Assembly (NCBI GenBank): GCA_020161245.1 | Contig: JAIUOK010000038.1 | Coordinates: 1-46,812 of the forward strand | DNA from: Actinomycetota bacterium | GTDB lineage: Bacteria; Actinomycetota; Actinomycetes; S36-B12; CAIYMF01 | DNA length: 46,812 nt | Direction of reading: 5' to 3' | Shown here: in pieces, positions 7,702-16,250 of the stretch | Position numbering within the stretch: position 1 is the first letter of the stretch | Layout: every line of letters begins with the position of its first letter | Position numbers and translations under genes: made by a program | The notes under the pieces: model-generated | Told to the model about the DNA's origin: nothing | What the model saw: only the letters and a program-made list of their open reading frames with translations | Databases searched by the model: none

Positions 7702-8220
7702 TCAGGTCAGGGCCCAGCGCACGACGGTGACGAGGCCGACGATCCAGGTGGCCAGGGTGAGCCCGACCAGCACGGCGATGCCGGCGTTCCAGAGCACGCG
7801 TCCCCAGCGCGACTGCGCGCGCTCGGGCGACCGCCGCCAGCGGGCCAGCGCGCGCTGGCGGACGACGGTGTCGGCGCGCACCTGGCGGCGCAGGGCGTTG
7901 ACGCGTGCGCGGGCGACCTCGGGGTAGTCCTCGAGCGGACCGGCGAGCGGCAGGCGCCCGAGCGCCGCCTCGGACGTGCGGACGCTGCGCTCGAAGGCGG
8001 CGATGGCCCGCTCGGCGTCGACGTCGGTGCGGCCGGTCAGGTACCAGTAGCGGCCCGCCTGGGCGGGCTCGCCGAGCTCCCACCACGCCTGGCCGAGCAG
8101 GAGCAGCACCTCTTGGTCGGTGGCGCGGTGGGCCAGAGCGCCGGTGAGGCGGTCGCGCGCGACCCAGGGACGGCCGGTGTCCAGCGCGTCCCGGGCGACG
8201 ACGAGCACGTCCTGCGCCAC
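7702..8220 (-). CDS. DUF6584-like protein with C-terminal membrane segment
   Basis: 172 aa. The first ~110 residues are a short TPR-like helical repeat region (VARDRLTGAL, then EVLLLLGQAWWELGEPAQAGRYWYL), matching my recollection of actinobacterial DUF6584. A single transmembrane helix at about 150-170 anchors the C-terminus. Function unknown, possibly protein-protein interaction at the membrane. GTG at 8220 is chosen because GGGGAGG lies 6 nt upstream; an ATG at 8247 has no such site. Confidence 0.6.
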   Translation of the reverse strand: MAQDVLVVARDALDTGRPWVARDRLTGALAHRATDQEVLLLLGQAWWELGEPAQAGRYWYLTGRTDVDAERAIAAFERSVRTSEAALGRLPLAGPLEDYPEVARARVNALRRQVRADTVVRQRALARWRRSPERAQSRWGRVLWNAGIAVLVGLTLATWIVGLVTVVRWALT

Positions 8221-8256
8221 GGCACCTCCCCGTGCATCCGTCCCCATCGGCGGATG

Positions 8257-8270
8257 CCCTGGTGCCAGGG
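8257..8270. repeat. short inverted repeat CCCTGG-TG-CCAGGG
   Basis: 6-bp arms with a 2-bp centre, 36 bp upstream of the DUF6584-like start. It may be an operator; no binding protein can be named. Confidence 0.3.
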
Positions 8271-8451
8271 TGCCCCACCCACGGCGTTCCGCACGTCATC
8301 ACCCGATCGGGTGTTCCGGCGTGTCGACGATCCGTCACCGTTGCGCCACCCGTTGTTGGCCCTCGTGCGCAGCTCGTCGACGCAGAGGTCTCGGTCGGCC
8401 ACGCAGTGTGACGTCCGGTCCGGGCTGCGGACGACGGCCCGCCCAGACGTC

Positions 8452-8486
8452 CGACGGCCCCCGGCACGGGGTGCCGGGGGCCGTCG
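8452..8486 (-). terminator. strong hairpin terminator of the sdh operon
   Basis: Two perfect 16-bp arms (8452-8467 and 8471-8486; CGACGGCCCCCGGCAC and its complement) with a 3-nt loop. It lies 27 bp beyond the stop of the Fe-S subunit gene on the minus strand. It is the strongest hairpin in the window; there is no U-tract. Confidence 0.8.
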
Positions 8487-8512
8487 GGAGGTGCGGGGAC
8501 GCCCGCTGGGGG

Positions 8513-9307
8513 CTAGCGCGGGGTGCTGCCGCCGGGCGTCGCGCCCGGGGCCTCGCGCTTGTCCTTGCGGCGGAACAGCGACGCGACCGAGAAGATCGGG
8601 TCGTACTTCTTGTCGGCCACGCGCTCCTTGAGCGGGATGAGCGCATTGTCGGTGATGTGGATGTGCTCGGGGCACACCTCGGTGCAGCACTTGGTGATGT
8701 TGCAGTAGCCGAGGCCGTGGTCGTTGACGGCGACGTCGCGGCGGTCGGCGGTGTCGAGCGGGTGCATGTCGAGCTCGGCGATGCGCATGAGGAAGCGCGG
8801 GCCGGAGAACGTCGTCTTGTTCTCCTCGTGGTCGCGGACCGCATGGCAGACGTTGTTGCACAGGAAGCACTCGATGCACTTGCGGAACTCCTGGCTCCGC
8901 TCGACGTCGACCTGCTGCATCCGGTAGTCGCCCGGCTCGAGGTCGGCCGGCGGCGCGAACGCCGGGACCATGCGGGCCTTCTCGTAGTTGTACGAGACGT
9001 CGGTGACCAGGTCGCGGATCACCGGGAAGGTGCGCAGCGGCGTGATCGTGATGGTCTCGTCCTGGGTGAACGTGCTCATGCGCGTCATGCACATGAGGCG
9101 CGGACGCCCGTTGACCTCGGCGCTGCACGAGCCGCACTTGCCGGCCTTGCAGTTCCAGCGCACGGCGAGGTCGGGGGCCTGCGTCGCCTGGAGGCGGTGG
9201 ACGATGTCGAGCACGACCTCGCCCTCGTTGACCTCCACCTGGAAGTCCTGGAGAGCGCCGCCCTCGTCGTCGCCGCGCCAGACCTTGAACTTGGCGGTGT
9301 AGCCCAT
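8513..9307 (-). CDS. sdhB: succinate dehydrogenase/fumarate reductase iron-sulfur subunit
   Basis: 264 aa. The [2Fe-2S] ligands are Cys53, Cys58, Cys61 and Cys73 (CKAGKCGSC and a later Cys). The ferredoxin half has CIECFLCNNVC (144-154) and a second motif with Cys207, Cys208 and Cys212 (CCTEVCP) for the [4Fe-4S] and [3Fe-4S] clusters. It carries electrons from the flavoprotein to quinone in the membrane. ATG 9307 is chosen because AAGGGTGAG lies 8 nt upstream, inside the end of sdhA; a GTG at 9319 would overlap that site. It is the last gene of the anchor-flavoprotein-FeS operon. Confidence 0.93.
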   Translation of the reverse strand: MGYTAKFKVWRGDDEGGALQDFQVEVNEGEVVLDIVHRLQATQAPDLAVRWNCKAGKCGSCSAEVNGRPRLMCMTRMSTFTQDETITITPLRTFPVIRDLVTDVSYNYEKARMVPAFAPPADLEPGDYRMQQVDVERSQEFRKCIECFLCNNVCHAVRDHEENKTTFSGPRFLMRIAELDMHPLDTADRRDVAVNDHGLGYCNITKCCTEVCPEHIHITDNALIPLKERVADKKYDPIFSVASLFRRKDKREAPGATPGGSTPR

Positions 9308-9308
9308 C

Positions 9309-11192
9309 TCAGTGCTCACCCTTCGGCAGCTCGGCCTCGGTCATGTACTTCTTCAGCTCGCTGACGTCGAACAGCTCGAGCAGGTCCTCGCGCATCGGCA
9401 CGAGCGGCTGGCGCTCGATCTCCACGCCGCCGTCGTGCGCCCGGCACACGATGTTGAGCTGGCGCCACTCCGCGCTCATGCCGGGGAAGTCGTCGCGGGT
9501 GTGCCCGCCACGGCTCTCCTCGCGCTCGAGCGCGGCCTTGGCGACCGCCTCGGCCACGAGCAGCATGTTCTTGAGGTCGATCGCGAGGTGCCAGCCCGGG
9601 TTGAACGCCCGGCCGCCCTGGACGCCCGCGTTGGCGACGCGCTCCTTGTAGGTCTGGATCTTGTCGAGCGCCTCGCGCATCTCGTCGCCGGTGCGGATGA
9701 TGCCGACGAGGTCGTTCATCGTCTGCTGCAGGTCGGAGTGCACCGAGTACGGGTTCTCGCCGCCCTCGACGTGGAACGGGGCGAGCGCCTCGTTCTCCGC
9801 GTCGACGATCATCGACTCGGTGACCTTCGGCCGCGCGTCGCCGAGACGGTCGACGTACTCCGCGGCGAACAGGCCGGCGCGGCGCCCGAAGACGAGCAGG
9901 TCCGACAGCGAGTTGCCGCCGAGACGGTTGGAGCCGTGCAGCCCGCCGGAGACCTCGCCCGCGGCGAACAGGCCGGGGACCCTGGTCTCCTGGGTGTCGG
10001 GGTCGACCTCGACGCCGCCCATGACGTAGTGGCAGGTCGGCCCGACCTCCATCGGCTCCTTGGTGATGTCGACGTCGGCGAGCTCCTTGAACTGGTGCCA
10101 CATCGACGGGAGCTTCTTGCGGATGACGTCGGCGGGCAGGCGGCTCGACACGTCGAGGTAGACGCCGCCGTGCGGCGTGCCGCGGCCGGCCTTGACCTCG
10201 GAGTTGATCGCGCGGGCCACCTCGTCGCGGGGCAGCAGCTCCGGAGGACGCCGGTTGTTGTCCGGGTCCGTGTACCAGCGGTCGCCCTCCTCGGGCGTCG
10301 TCGCGTACTTGTCCTTGAAGACGTCCGGGATGTAGTCGAACATGAAGCGCTTGCCCTCGGAGTTGGTGAGGACACCGCCGTCGCCGCGGACCGACTCGGT
10401 CACGAGGATGCCCTTGACCGAGGGCGGCCAGACCATGCCGGTCGGGTGGAACTGGATGAACTCCATGTTCACCGTCGTGGCGCCCGCGCGCATCGCCAGC
10501 GCGTGGCCGTCGCCGGTGTACTCCCACGAGCCCGAGGTCACCTTGAAGGTCTTGCCGATGCCGCCGGTGGCGAGCACGACGGCGGGGGCCTCGAAGGCCA
10601 CGAAGTCGCCGGTCTCGCGGTAGTAGCCGTAGGCGCCGGCCGCGCGGCCGTCGTCGACGAGCAGGCGGGTGATGGTGACCTCGGCGAAGATCTTGATGTT
10701 CGCCTCGTAGTCGCCCGTGGCCCGGTAGTCCTCCTGCTGCAGCGAGACGATCTTCTGCTGCAGCGTGCGGATCAGCTCGAGGCCGGAGCGGTCGCCGACG
10801 TGGGCGAGGCGCGGGTACTCGTGGCCGCCGAAGTTGCGCTGGCTGATCTTGCCCTCGGGCGTGCGGTCGAACAGCGCGCCGTAGGTCTCGAGCTCCCACA
10901 CCCGGGTGGGGGCCTCCTTGGCGTGCAGCTCGGCCATCCGCCAGGAGTTGAGGAACTTCCCCCCGCGCATGGTGTCGCGGAAGTGGACCTGCCAGTTGTC
11001 GTTGCTGTTGACGTTGCCCATGGCGGCCGCGATGCCGCCCTCCGCCATGACGGTGTGGGCCTTGCCGAACAGCGACTTGCAGATGATGGCGACGCGCTTG
11101 CCCTGCAGGCGGGCCTCGACCGCGGCACGGAGGCCGGCACCGCCGGCACCGATGACGAGGACGTCGAAGGAGTGGCGCTCGAGCTCGGTCAT
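9309..11192 (-). CDS. sdhA: succinate dehydrogenase/fumarate reductase flavoprotein subunit
   Basis: 627 aa. FAD-binding motif VIGAGGAG (13-20). His46 in GKAHTVMAEGG matches the covalent FAD ligand. The catalytic region includes EFIQFHPTGM and the Arg-containing HGSNRLGGNSL. It oxidises succinate to fumarate, or the reverse. Length and sequence resemble the mycobacterial Sdh1 / Bacteroidetes-type fumarate reductase flavoprotein rather than the classical proteobacterial SdhA. Ribosome binding site AAAGGA lies 6 nt before the ATG. It follows the membrane anchor gene by 26 nt. Confidence 0.94.
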   Translation of the reverse strand: MTELERHSFDVLVIGAGGAGLRAAVEARLQGKRVAIICKSLFGKAHTVMAEGGIAAAMGNVNSNDNWQVHFRDTMRGGKFLNSWRMAELHAKEAPTRVWELETYGALFDRTPEGKISQRNFGGHEYPRLAHVGDRSGLELIRTLQQKIVSLQQEDYRATGDYEANIKIFAEVTITRLLVDDGRAAGAYGYYRETGDFVAFEAPAVVLATGGIGKTFKVTSGSWEYTGDGHALAMRAGATTVNMEFIQFHPTGMVWPPSVKGILVTESVRGDGGVLTNSEGKRFMFDYIPDVFKDKYATTPEEGDRWYTDPDNNRRPPELLPRDEVARAINSEVKAGRGTPHGGVYLDVSSRLPADVIRKKLPSMWHQFKELADVDITKEPMEVGPTCHYVMGGVEVDPDTQETRVPGLFAAGEVSGGLHGSNRLGGNSLSDLLVFGRRAGLFAAEYVDRLGDARPKVTESMIVDAENEALAPFHVEGGENPYSVHSDLQQTMNDLVGIIRTGDEMREALDKIQTYKERVANAGVQGGRAFNPGWHLAIDLKNMLLVAEAVAKAALEREESRGGHTRDDFPGMSAEWRQLNIVCRAHDGGVEIERQPLVPMREDLLELFDVSELKKYMTEAELPKGEH

Positions 11193-11218
11193 GGGATTCC
11201 TTTGCCGTTCCGCCGGGG

Positions 11219-12013
11219 TCAGACGGAGAAGAAGACCAGGTCGCTGATGCGGCCCGAGGCGAGCAGGTAGACGTAGAAGTCCGCGAGCACGACGGTGCAC
11301 AGCGAGACCCAGGCCCAGAGCATGTGGTGCTCGTTGAGCTTGGAGATGAACGTCCACATCTTGTAGCGCACCGGGTGCTTCGAGAAGTGCGTGATGCGGC
11401 CGCCGACGGCGTTGCGGCAGGAGTGGCACGACAGCGTGTAGAGCCACAGGGCCGCGGCGTTGGCGAACAGGATCAGCGTGCCGAGGCCGACGTAGCCCCA
11501 CTGCCCCTGCGGCGTCTGCAGCGCGAGGATCGCGTCGATCGTCAGCACCACGTTGAGGATGAGCGCCAGGTAGAAGGCGTAGCGGTGGACGTTGTTGAGG
11601 ATCAGCGGCAGGCGGCGCTCGCCGGAGTAGCCGCCGTGCGGCTCGGCCACGGCGCACGCGGGCGGCGACAGCCAGAAGGACCGGTAGTAGGCCTTCCGGT
11701 AGTAGTAGCAGCTGAAGCGGAACGTCAGCGGGATCCAGGCGATGAGCAGCGCCGGCGAGAGCATCCACCAGGAGATGGGGCCGCCGGGGTGGGCGCCCTC
11801 GACGCACTCCGTCGCCAGGCAGGGCGAGTAGAACAGCGAGATGTACGGCGCCGAGTAGTAGTTGCTGCCGCTGAACACCCGCCAGGCCGAGTACACGACG
11901 AAGAAGGTGAGGGCCAGGAACGTCAGGAGCGGCTGGAGCCACCAGCGGTCCTTGCGCAGCGTCCTCGCGTCGATCTGAGCGCGTCCAGGAGAGTGGACAC
12001 CGGTCGTAGCCAT
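11219..12013 (-). CDS. sdhC: succinate dehydrogenase membrane anchor, mycobacterial Sdh1 type
   Basis: 264 aa with about five membrane helices: LLTFLALTFFVVY; the WWMLSPALLIAW helix; YAFYLALILNVVL; LILFANAAALWLY; HMLWAWVSLCTVVLADF. It replaces separate SdhC and SdhD and transfers electrons to menaquinone. The gene order matches my recollection of Rv0249c-Rv0248c-Rv0247c. Conserved-looking Cys/His clusters (ACAVAEPH in the second loop, LSCHSCRNA after helix 4) are more than a plain haem-b anchor needs. The start at 12013 has RBS AGGGAG; the upstream in-frame extension is Gly/Pro/Arg-rich and non-coding in character. Confidence 0.85.
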   Translation of the reverse strand: MATTGVHSPGRAQIDARTLRKDRWWLQPLLTFLALTFFVVYSAWRVFSGSNYYSAPYISLFYSPCLATECVEGAHPGGPISWWMLSPALLIAWIPLTFRFSCYYYRKAYYRSFWLSPPACAVAEPHGGYSGERRLPLILNNVHRYAFYLALILNVVLTIDAILALQTPQGQWGYVGLGTLILFANAAALWLYTLSCHSCRNAVGGRITHFSKHPVRYKMWTFISKLNEHHMLWAWVSLCTVVLADFYVYLLASGRISDLVFFSV

Positions 12014-12393
12014 GCGGCTCCCTGCCCGATCCGAAGAGTGGGTCGATGTTCTGGGGCCGAGTGTGCCAGTGCCGCACCCCTCGGGACCGCCTGCCCCGGC
12101 AACCGGATGGGGGCGGTGACCCAAGCCACAGGCCGGGCCCCGCGGGGGGTCCGGCTCGAGGCCGCACAGGGGTGGAGACCGGGTCCCGGAACCCGCGGCC
12201 CGGGGCACGCCCGGTCCACCGAGGAGAAGGTTGCTCCTGACCCCGAGGGCCTGCCAACCGCTGACGACGTGACATGGCTCTCACGGATCGACGGCGTGCC
12301 GCTCACCGGGACGGGCCCGCGCCCGACGGGCCATCCGGCGCGGTCAGCGGCTTTCCGCCCGCACGGGGTGCCGTCCCGCCGTACGGTTCAGCG
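12014..12393. other. 380-bp divergent intergenic region between sdh and the M20 peptidase
   Basis: I see no gene here. On the minus strand TTGGCA (12257-12252) and CAACCT (12233-12228) are 18 bp apart and could be the sdh promoter, leaving a leader of about 200 nt before sdhC. The right end carries the leaderless promoter of the peptidase gene. The left end has a weak palindrome, GTGTGCC-AGT-GCCGCAC. Confidence 0.35.
12382..12387 (+). promoter_or_regulatory. leaderless -10 element TACGGT
   Basis: TAnnnT with 6 nt to GTG at 12394. It fixes the start of the peptidase gene. Confidence 0.55.
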
Positions 12394-13740
12394 GTGACCT
12401 CCCTGCCGGCCTCCCCGGCCCTGCCCGTCGACGTCGCAGCGCTGGGCCGCGACGCCGTCGACCTCGCGGCGCGCATCCTGCGGATCGACTCCACCAACGG
12501 CAACGAGACCGCCGTCGCGGAGGTGCTCGCCGAGCATCTCGAGGGCTGCGGCGCGGAGGTGGAGCTGGTCGCCCGCGACCCCCTCCGGGCCAACCTGGTG
12601 GCCCGGCTGCGCGGCTCCGGGGGCGGCCCGTCGCTGGCGCTGGTCGGCCACACCGACGTCGTGCCGGCCGATGCCCGCGACTGGACCCATCCGCCGTTCG
12701 CCGGCGTCGTCGACGACGACGGCTACCTGTGGGGGCGCGGCGCGGTCGACATGAAGAACGAGGTGGCCGCGCGCACCGCCGCGTTCGCGGCGCTGGGCCG
12801 CAGCGGCTGGCACGGCGCCGGCGACCTGCTGCTCGTCATGGTGGCCGACGAGGAGGACGGCAGCGCCGAGGTCGGCATGAACTGGCTGGTGCACGAGCGC
12901 CCCGACATCGCCGCCGACTACGCCCTCAACGAGGGCGGGGGCGCGCCGCTGCACCTGCAGGACGGCCGGCTCATGGTCGAGGTGGCGGTGGGCGAGAAGG
13001 GCACCTGCCCCGTGCTGGTCGAGGCCCTCGGCGAGGCCGGCCACGCCTCGGTGCCGGGGCTGGGCCGCAATGCCGTCCCCGTGCTCGGCGCGCTGCTGGC
13101 ACGGCTCGGCCGGGGGGACGGCGAGCTGCGAGGGCACCCCGTGGTCGTGGCCATGCTCGACACGCTGCTCGGCGCCGGCGCGGTGGACCGCCTCGGCCTC
13201 GAGGCCGCCGTCGCCCAGGCCGGTCTCATCGACGAGTACCTGTCCGTCGGCATCCCCGCCCTGGCCTCGACGACGATGGCGCCGACCATGCTGCACGGCT
13301 CGACCGCCCGCAACGTCATGCCGGCCCGCGCCGGCGTCGAGCTCGACTGCCGCACGCTGCCGGGAACCAGCGAGGAGGAGGTGCTCGCCGCCGTCCGGCG
13401 CGCCCTCGGCGACGACCTCCCGTATGCGCTCTCGCTGGTCGAGCCGCCGGTCCACGGCAACGCCAGCGAGCCCGGCGGCCCGCTGTGGGACCTCGTGTCG
13501 GGCTTCGTCGCCGAGCGCGTCGGCGGGGCCGCCCTGCCGACGATGTGCACCGGCTTCACCGACTCGGTCTACCTGCGCCGCGAGTTCGGCACGGTGGCCT
13601 ACGGCTTCAGCCCCTACGCCACGACCCCGCAGGCCGTGCTCGAGTCCGGCTACCACAACCGGGACGAGCGGGTGCACGTCGACGACATCGCGCTGTCCGC
13701 GGAGTTCCACGCCGTGGCCGCCGTCGCACTGCTCGGCTGA
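12394..13740 (+). CDS. M20/M25/M40 family zinc metallopeptidase
   Basis: 448 aa. The di-zinc motifs of the family are present: GHTDVVPAD with the first His and Asp, RGAVDMK with the bridging Asp, ADEEDGS with the catalytic and ligand Glu pair, and a C-terminal His in GYHNRDERVH. A dimerisation domain lies between about 180 and 300. These cytoplasmic enzymes hydrolyse dipeptides or N-acyl amino acids; the substrate is not predictable here. An in-frame ATG at 12274 is rejected because its extra 40 residues look non-coding and GTG 12394 has the leaderless -10. The gene converges on the DUF1015 gene with a 16-nt gap. Confidence 0.85.
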   Translation: MTSLPASPALPVDVAALGRDAVDLAARILRIDSTNGNETAVAEVLAEHLEGCGAEVELVARDPLRANLVARLRGSGGGPSLALVGHTDVVPADARDWTHPPFAGVVDDDGYLWGRGAVDMKNEVAARTAAFAALGRSGWHGAGDLLLVMVADEEDGSAEVGMNWLVHERPDIAADYALNEGGGAPLHLQDGRLMVEVAVGEKGTCPVLVEALGEAGHASVPGLGRNAVPVLGALLARLGRGDGELRGHPVVVAMLDTLLGAGAVDRLGLEAAVAQAGLIDEYLSVGIPALASTTMAPTMLHGSTARNVMPARAGVELDCRTLPGTSEEEVLAAVRRALGDDLPYALSLVEPPVHGNASEPGGPLWDLVSGFVAERVGGAALPTMCTGFTDSVYLRREFGTVAYGFSPYATTPQAVLESGYHNRDERVHVDDIALSAEFHAVAAVALLG

Positions 13741-13758
13741 GGGCGCCCAGCGGCGCTC
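13741..13758. terminator. small hairpin between convergent genes
   Basis: Stem GGGCGCC with GGCGCTC (one G.U pair) and loop CAGC in the 16-nt gap between convergent stops. It is a possible bidirectional terminator but weak. Confidence 0.3.
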
Positions 13759-14986
13759 AGGCGCCGTCGAGCGGGTGCAGGAACAGCCCGCTCGCGAGCT
13801 TGGGCTCGAACCAGGTCGACTTCGGCGGCATGACCTCGCCGCGGTCCGCCACAGCCAGCAGCTCCTCGGTGGACGTCGGGAACAGCGTGAACCCCACGGC
13901 GGCGCGGCCCTCGGCCACCAGTCGGTCGATCTCGCCGGAGCCCCGGATGCCGCCGACGAACGCGATGCGCGCGTCGGTGCGCGGGTCGCCGATGCCGAGC
14001 AGGGGGCCGAGCACCTGCTTCTGCAGCACCGAGACATCGAGCCGGGCCAGCGGGTCGGCCTCGTCCACCCCGCCGTCGCGCAGGGCCAGGGCGTACCAGC
14101 CGGACGCCAGCCTCAGGCCGAAGCTGTGCCGCTGCGCCGGGGTGACAGGGCCGTCGGCCGGCGCGACGTCGAACCGCTCCCGCAGGGCCTCGAGCAGCTC
14201 CTGCTCCGTGAGCCCGTGCAGGTCGGCCACGACGCGGTTGTAGGCCATCACATGGACGTCGTCGAGGGGGAAGGCGACCGCGAGGAACGCGTCGTGACCG
14301 CCGGGTCCGCCGCCGCGCAACGCGTGCACACGGCTGGCGGCCGCGCTGCGGTGGTGGCCGTCGGCGACGTACAGGTCGCCGGCCTGCGCGTACGCCGCGC
14401 GCAGCGCCGCGACCTCGTCGGCGTCGTCGACCACCCAGAGCGTGTGCCGCACGCCGTCGCGCGAGACGAGGTCGGTGCGCGGCTCGCGGGCCACGACGGC
14501 CTCGACCACGGCGTCCACCGCGGACGAGCGCCGGGACAGCAGGAACACCGGCTCGTCCTGGGCGTCGAGGGCGTCGATGTGGCGCACGCGGTCGAGCTCC
14601 TTGTCGGGCCGCGTGTGCTCGTGGGTGCGCACGCGCCGCTCGTCGTAGTCCGTCACAGCCACAGCGGCGACGACGCCGGTCTGGACGACGCCGCCCATCA
14701 CCTGCCGGTAGACCGAGTACGTCGGCGCGTCGTCGCGCACGAGGACGCCGTCGGCGACGAACGACTCCAGCGTCGCGCGGCCGAGCGCGTACACCTCGTC
14801 GGAGTGGGGGTCCGTTCCGTCGGGCAGGTCGATCTCGGGCCGCGACACCCGCAGGAACGACACGGGGTCGCCGCCCGCCCATGCCCGCGCCTCGGCGGTG
14901 TCCACGACGTCGTAGGGCGGCGAGACCACCCGCTCCTCGAGGCCGGGTGCGGGGCGAAGGGCGCGGAACGGGCGGACGTCGGCCAT
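13757..14986 (-). CDS. DUF1015 family protein
   Basis: 409 aa. The N-terminal signature VRPFRALRPAPG...VSPPYDVV is diagnostic of DUF1015, a family spread through bacteria and archaea without a firmly known activity. Other family features visible are YVADGHHRSAAA (a conserved GHHR motif that looks catalytic) and a C-terminal PPKSTWFEPK segment. It is soluble, with no signal peptide. ATG 14986 has TAGGGT 6 nt upstream and no Shine-Dalgarno site, so it is a leaderless monocistronic transcript. Confidence 0.82.
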   Translation of the reverse strand: MADVRPFRALRPAPGLEERVVSPPYDVVDTAEARAWAGGDPVSFLRVSRPEIDLPDGTDPHSDEVYALGRATLESFVADGVLVRDDAPTYSVYRQVMGGVVQTGVVAAVAVTDYDERRVRTHEHTRPDKELDRVRHIDALDAQDEPVFLLSRRSSAVDAVVEAVVAREPRTDLVSRDGVRHTLWVVDDADEVAALRAAYAQAGDLYVADGHHRSAAASRVHALRGGGPGGHDAFLAVAFPLDDVHVMAYNRVVADLHGLTEQELLEALRERFDVAPADGPVTPAQRHSFGLRLASGWYALALRDGGVDEADPLARLDVSVLQKQVLGPLLGIGDPRTDARIAFVGGIRGSGEIDRLVAEGRAAVGFTLFPTSTEELLAVADRGEVMPPKSTWFEPKLASGLFLHPLDGA

Positions 14987-14992
14987 GGCACG

Positions 14993-14998
14993 ACCCTA
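14993..14998 (-). promoter_or_regulatory. leaderless -10 element TAGGGT (minus strand)
   Basis: 6 nt separate it from the ATG of the DUF1015 gene at 14986. Confidence 0.6.
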
Positions 14999-15011
14999 GG
15001 ACGGGCGCAGG

Positions 15012-15695
15012 TCAGACGGCGGACCGAGCGGCGGGCGAGGCCTCCGGCTCCCCCTCGTGCAGGCGCCACCCCGTGACGATGAGCAGCTGGGCGGCGCAGT
15101 AGGTGATCATCACGATCGGTCCGCGCAGCGGCAGGTCGAGGCCGGCGGCACCGACGCCGATGAGCAGGTCGGAGACGAGGAAGAGCACGCCGCCCGCACC
15201 GATGCGGCGGCTGCCCGTGGCGACCGCGACGGCGGCCATCGAGAACAGCGCCACGGAGTACACGGCGATGGGCAGGCGCAGCGCGCCCAGCATCGGGCCG
15301 AGCAGCAGGTTGAGGGCGAGCCAGAGCACCGCCCACCCGGCCACGGCCGCGGGCCGCTCGCGCAGGGCCCGGGCCGCACCGAGGCGGACGAAGCCGGCGA
15401 TGTAGCACAGCTGCATGCCGAGGAACGCCGCCATGCCGGCGAGGAACGCGGCCGTGCCCGGGATGCTCAGCAGCACGTCGCCGAGCAGCGCGAGCACCAG
15501 CCCGCCGAGCAGCAGCCGCGGCGGGCGGACGGCGTACGAGAGCAGCACCCAGAGGATGAGCGTCGCGACGATGAACGGCTTGGTCGCCGTCGTGGCCCAG
15601 TAGCTGCCGACGGCGTCGGACACGATGTTGGCCGCCGAGAACGCGAGGAAGGCCACGAGCGGCCAGCGGGGAGCGGGCAGGACGGGCTCGGGCAC
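15012..15695 (-). CDS. YhhN/TMEM86-like lysoplasmalogenase family membrane protein
   Basis: 227 aa with about eight membrane helices. Family hallmarks are ATKPFIVATLIL (conserved TKP), LLGDVLLSIPG (conserved acidic residue in the membrane), FLGMQLCYIAGF and FLVSDLLIGVG (second conserved Asp). The two buried Asp residues are thought to be catalytic in lysoplasmalogenases, which cleave vinyl-ether lysolipids; the activity here is inferred. GTG 15695 has AGGAG 5 nt upstream. An in-frame GTG at 15722 overlaps the TAGGGT -10 element (15726-15721), so it cannot be the start if that promoter is used. Confidence 0.78.
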   Translation of the reverse strand: MPEPVLPAPRWPLVAFLAFSAANIVSDAVGSYWATTATKPFIVATLILWVLLSYAVRPPRLLLGGLVLALLGDVLLSIPGTAAFLAGMAAFLGMQLCYIAGFVRLGAARALRERPAAVAGWAVLWLALNLLLGPMLGALRLPIAVYSVALFSMAAVAVATGSRRIGAGGVLFLVSDLLIGVGAAGLDLPLRGPIVMITYCAAQLLIVTGWRLHEGEPEASPAARSAV

Positions 15696-15720
15696 GGTCT
15701 CTCCTGGGTCGGGTGCCGAC

Positions 15721-15726
15721 ACCCTA
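15721..15726 (-). promoter_or_regulatory. -10 element TAGGGT of the lysoplasmalogenase-like gene
   Basis: The predicted transcription start is near 15714, giving a leader of about 20 nt that contains AGGAG before GTG 15695. This is a leadered promoter, unlike most others here. Confidence 0.5.
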
Positions 15727-15746
15727 GGCCCCGGCCCGGCGCAGGC

Positions 15747-16199
15747 TCACCCGGTCGACGTCGCCTCGCGCACCGCCTCGACGAACCGGTCGAGCGGGGT
15801 GCCGCCGATGATCTCGCCGATGAGCGGGAGGTCGAGGTCGTCGACGGCCTTGAAACGCACGCACGACTTGCCCATGTCGAGCTTCTTGCCGCCGGCCCAG
15901 CGGGCCCGCATCTCCTCCTCGCCCATCCGCCCGGCGGCCGAGTAGACGCTCATGAGGTACAGCGACGAGTAGTTCTTCTGGGCTGCGAGCGACGCATAGG
16001 CGAGCGGCTGCTTGTTGTACGTGCCGCCGTACACCTCCAGCGGCACGACCCACGAGATCATCCCGTACTGCATCGTCTCGACGTAGCCGTCGGGCAGGTG
16101 GCCGTTGACGTGCTCGCGCACCGCCTGCAGGACCGCCGCCCGCTCCGGCTCGAGCGAGGCGATGTACTCGTCCGGGGTCGCGGCGTTCGACGTCGCCAT
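15747..16199 (-). CDS. DUF1801 domain protein
   Basis: 150 aa. The DUF1801 signature is visible from TPDEYIASLEPERAAVLQ through the central MQYGMISWVVP to GKSCVRFK. The fold is shared with Bacillus Fra/YdhG-like iron-chaperone-like proteins, but no function is established for actinobacterial members. Good Shine-Dalgarno site GGGAGGA 7 nt before ATG 16199. Short gaps to both neighbours suggest it may be read with downstream minus-strand genes. Confidence 0.78.
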   Translation of the reverse strand: MATSNAATPDEYIASLEPERAAVLQAVREHVNGHLPDGYVETMQYGMISWVVPLEVYGGTYNKQPLAYASLAAQKNYSSLYLMSVYSAAGRMGEEEMRARWAGGKKLDMGKSCVRFKAVDDLDLPLIGEIIGGTPLDRFVEAVREATSTG

Positions 16200-16250
16200 G
16201 GCGTCCTCCCTGCTGCTCGACGCGCGGTCCCCGTCAGTGTGCCGTCCGGG

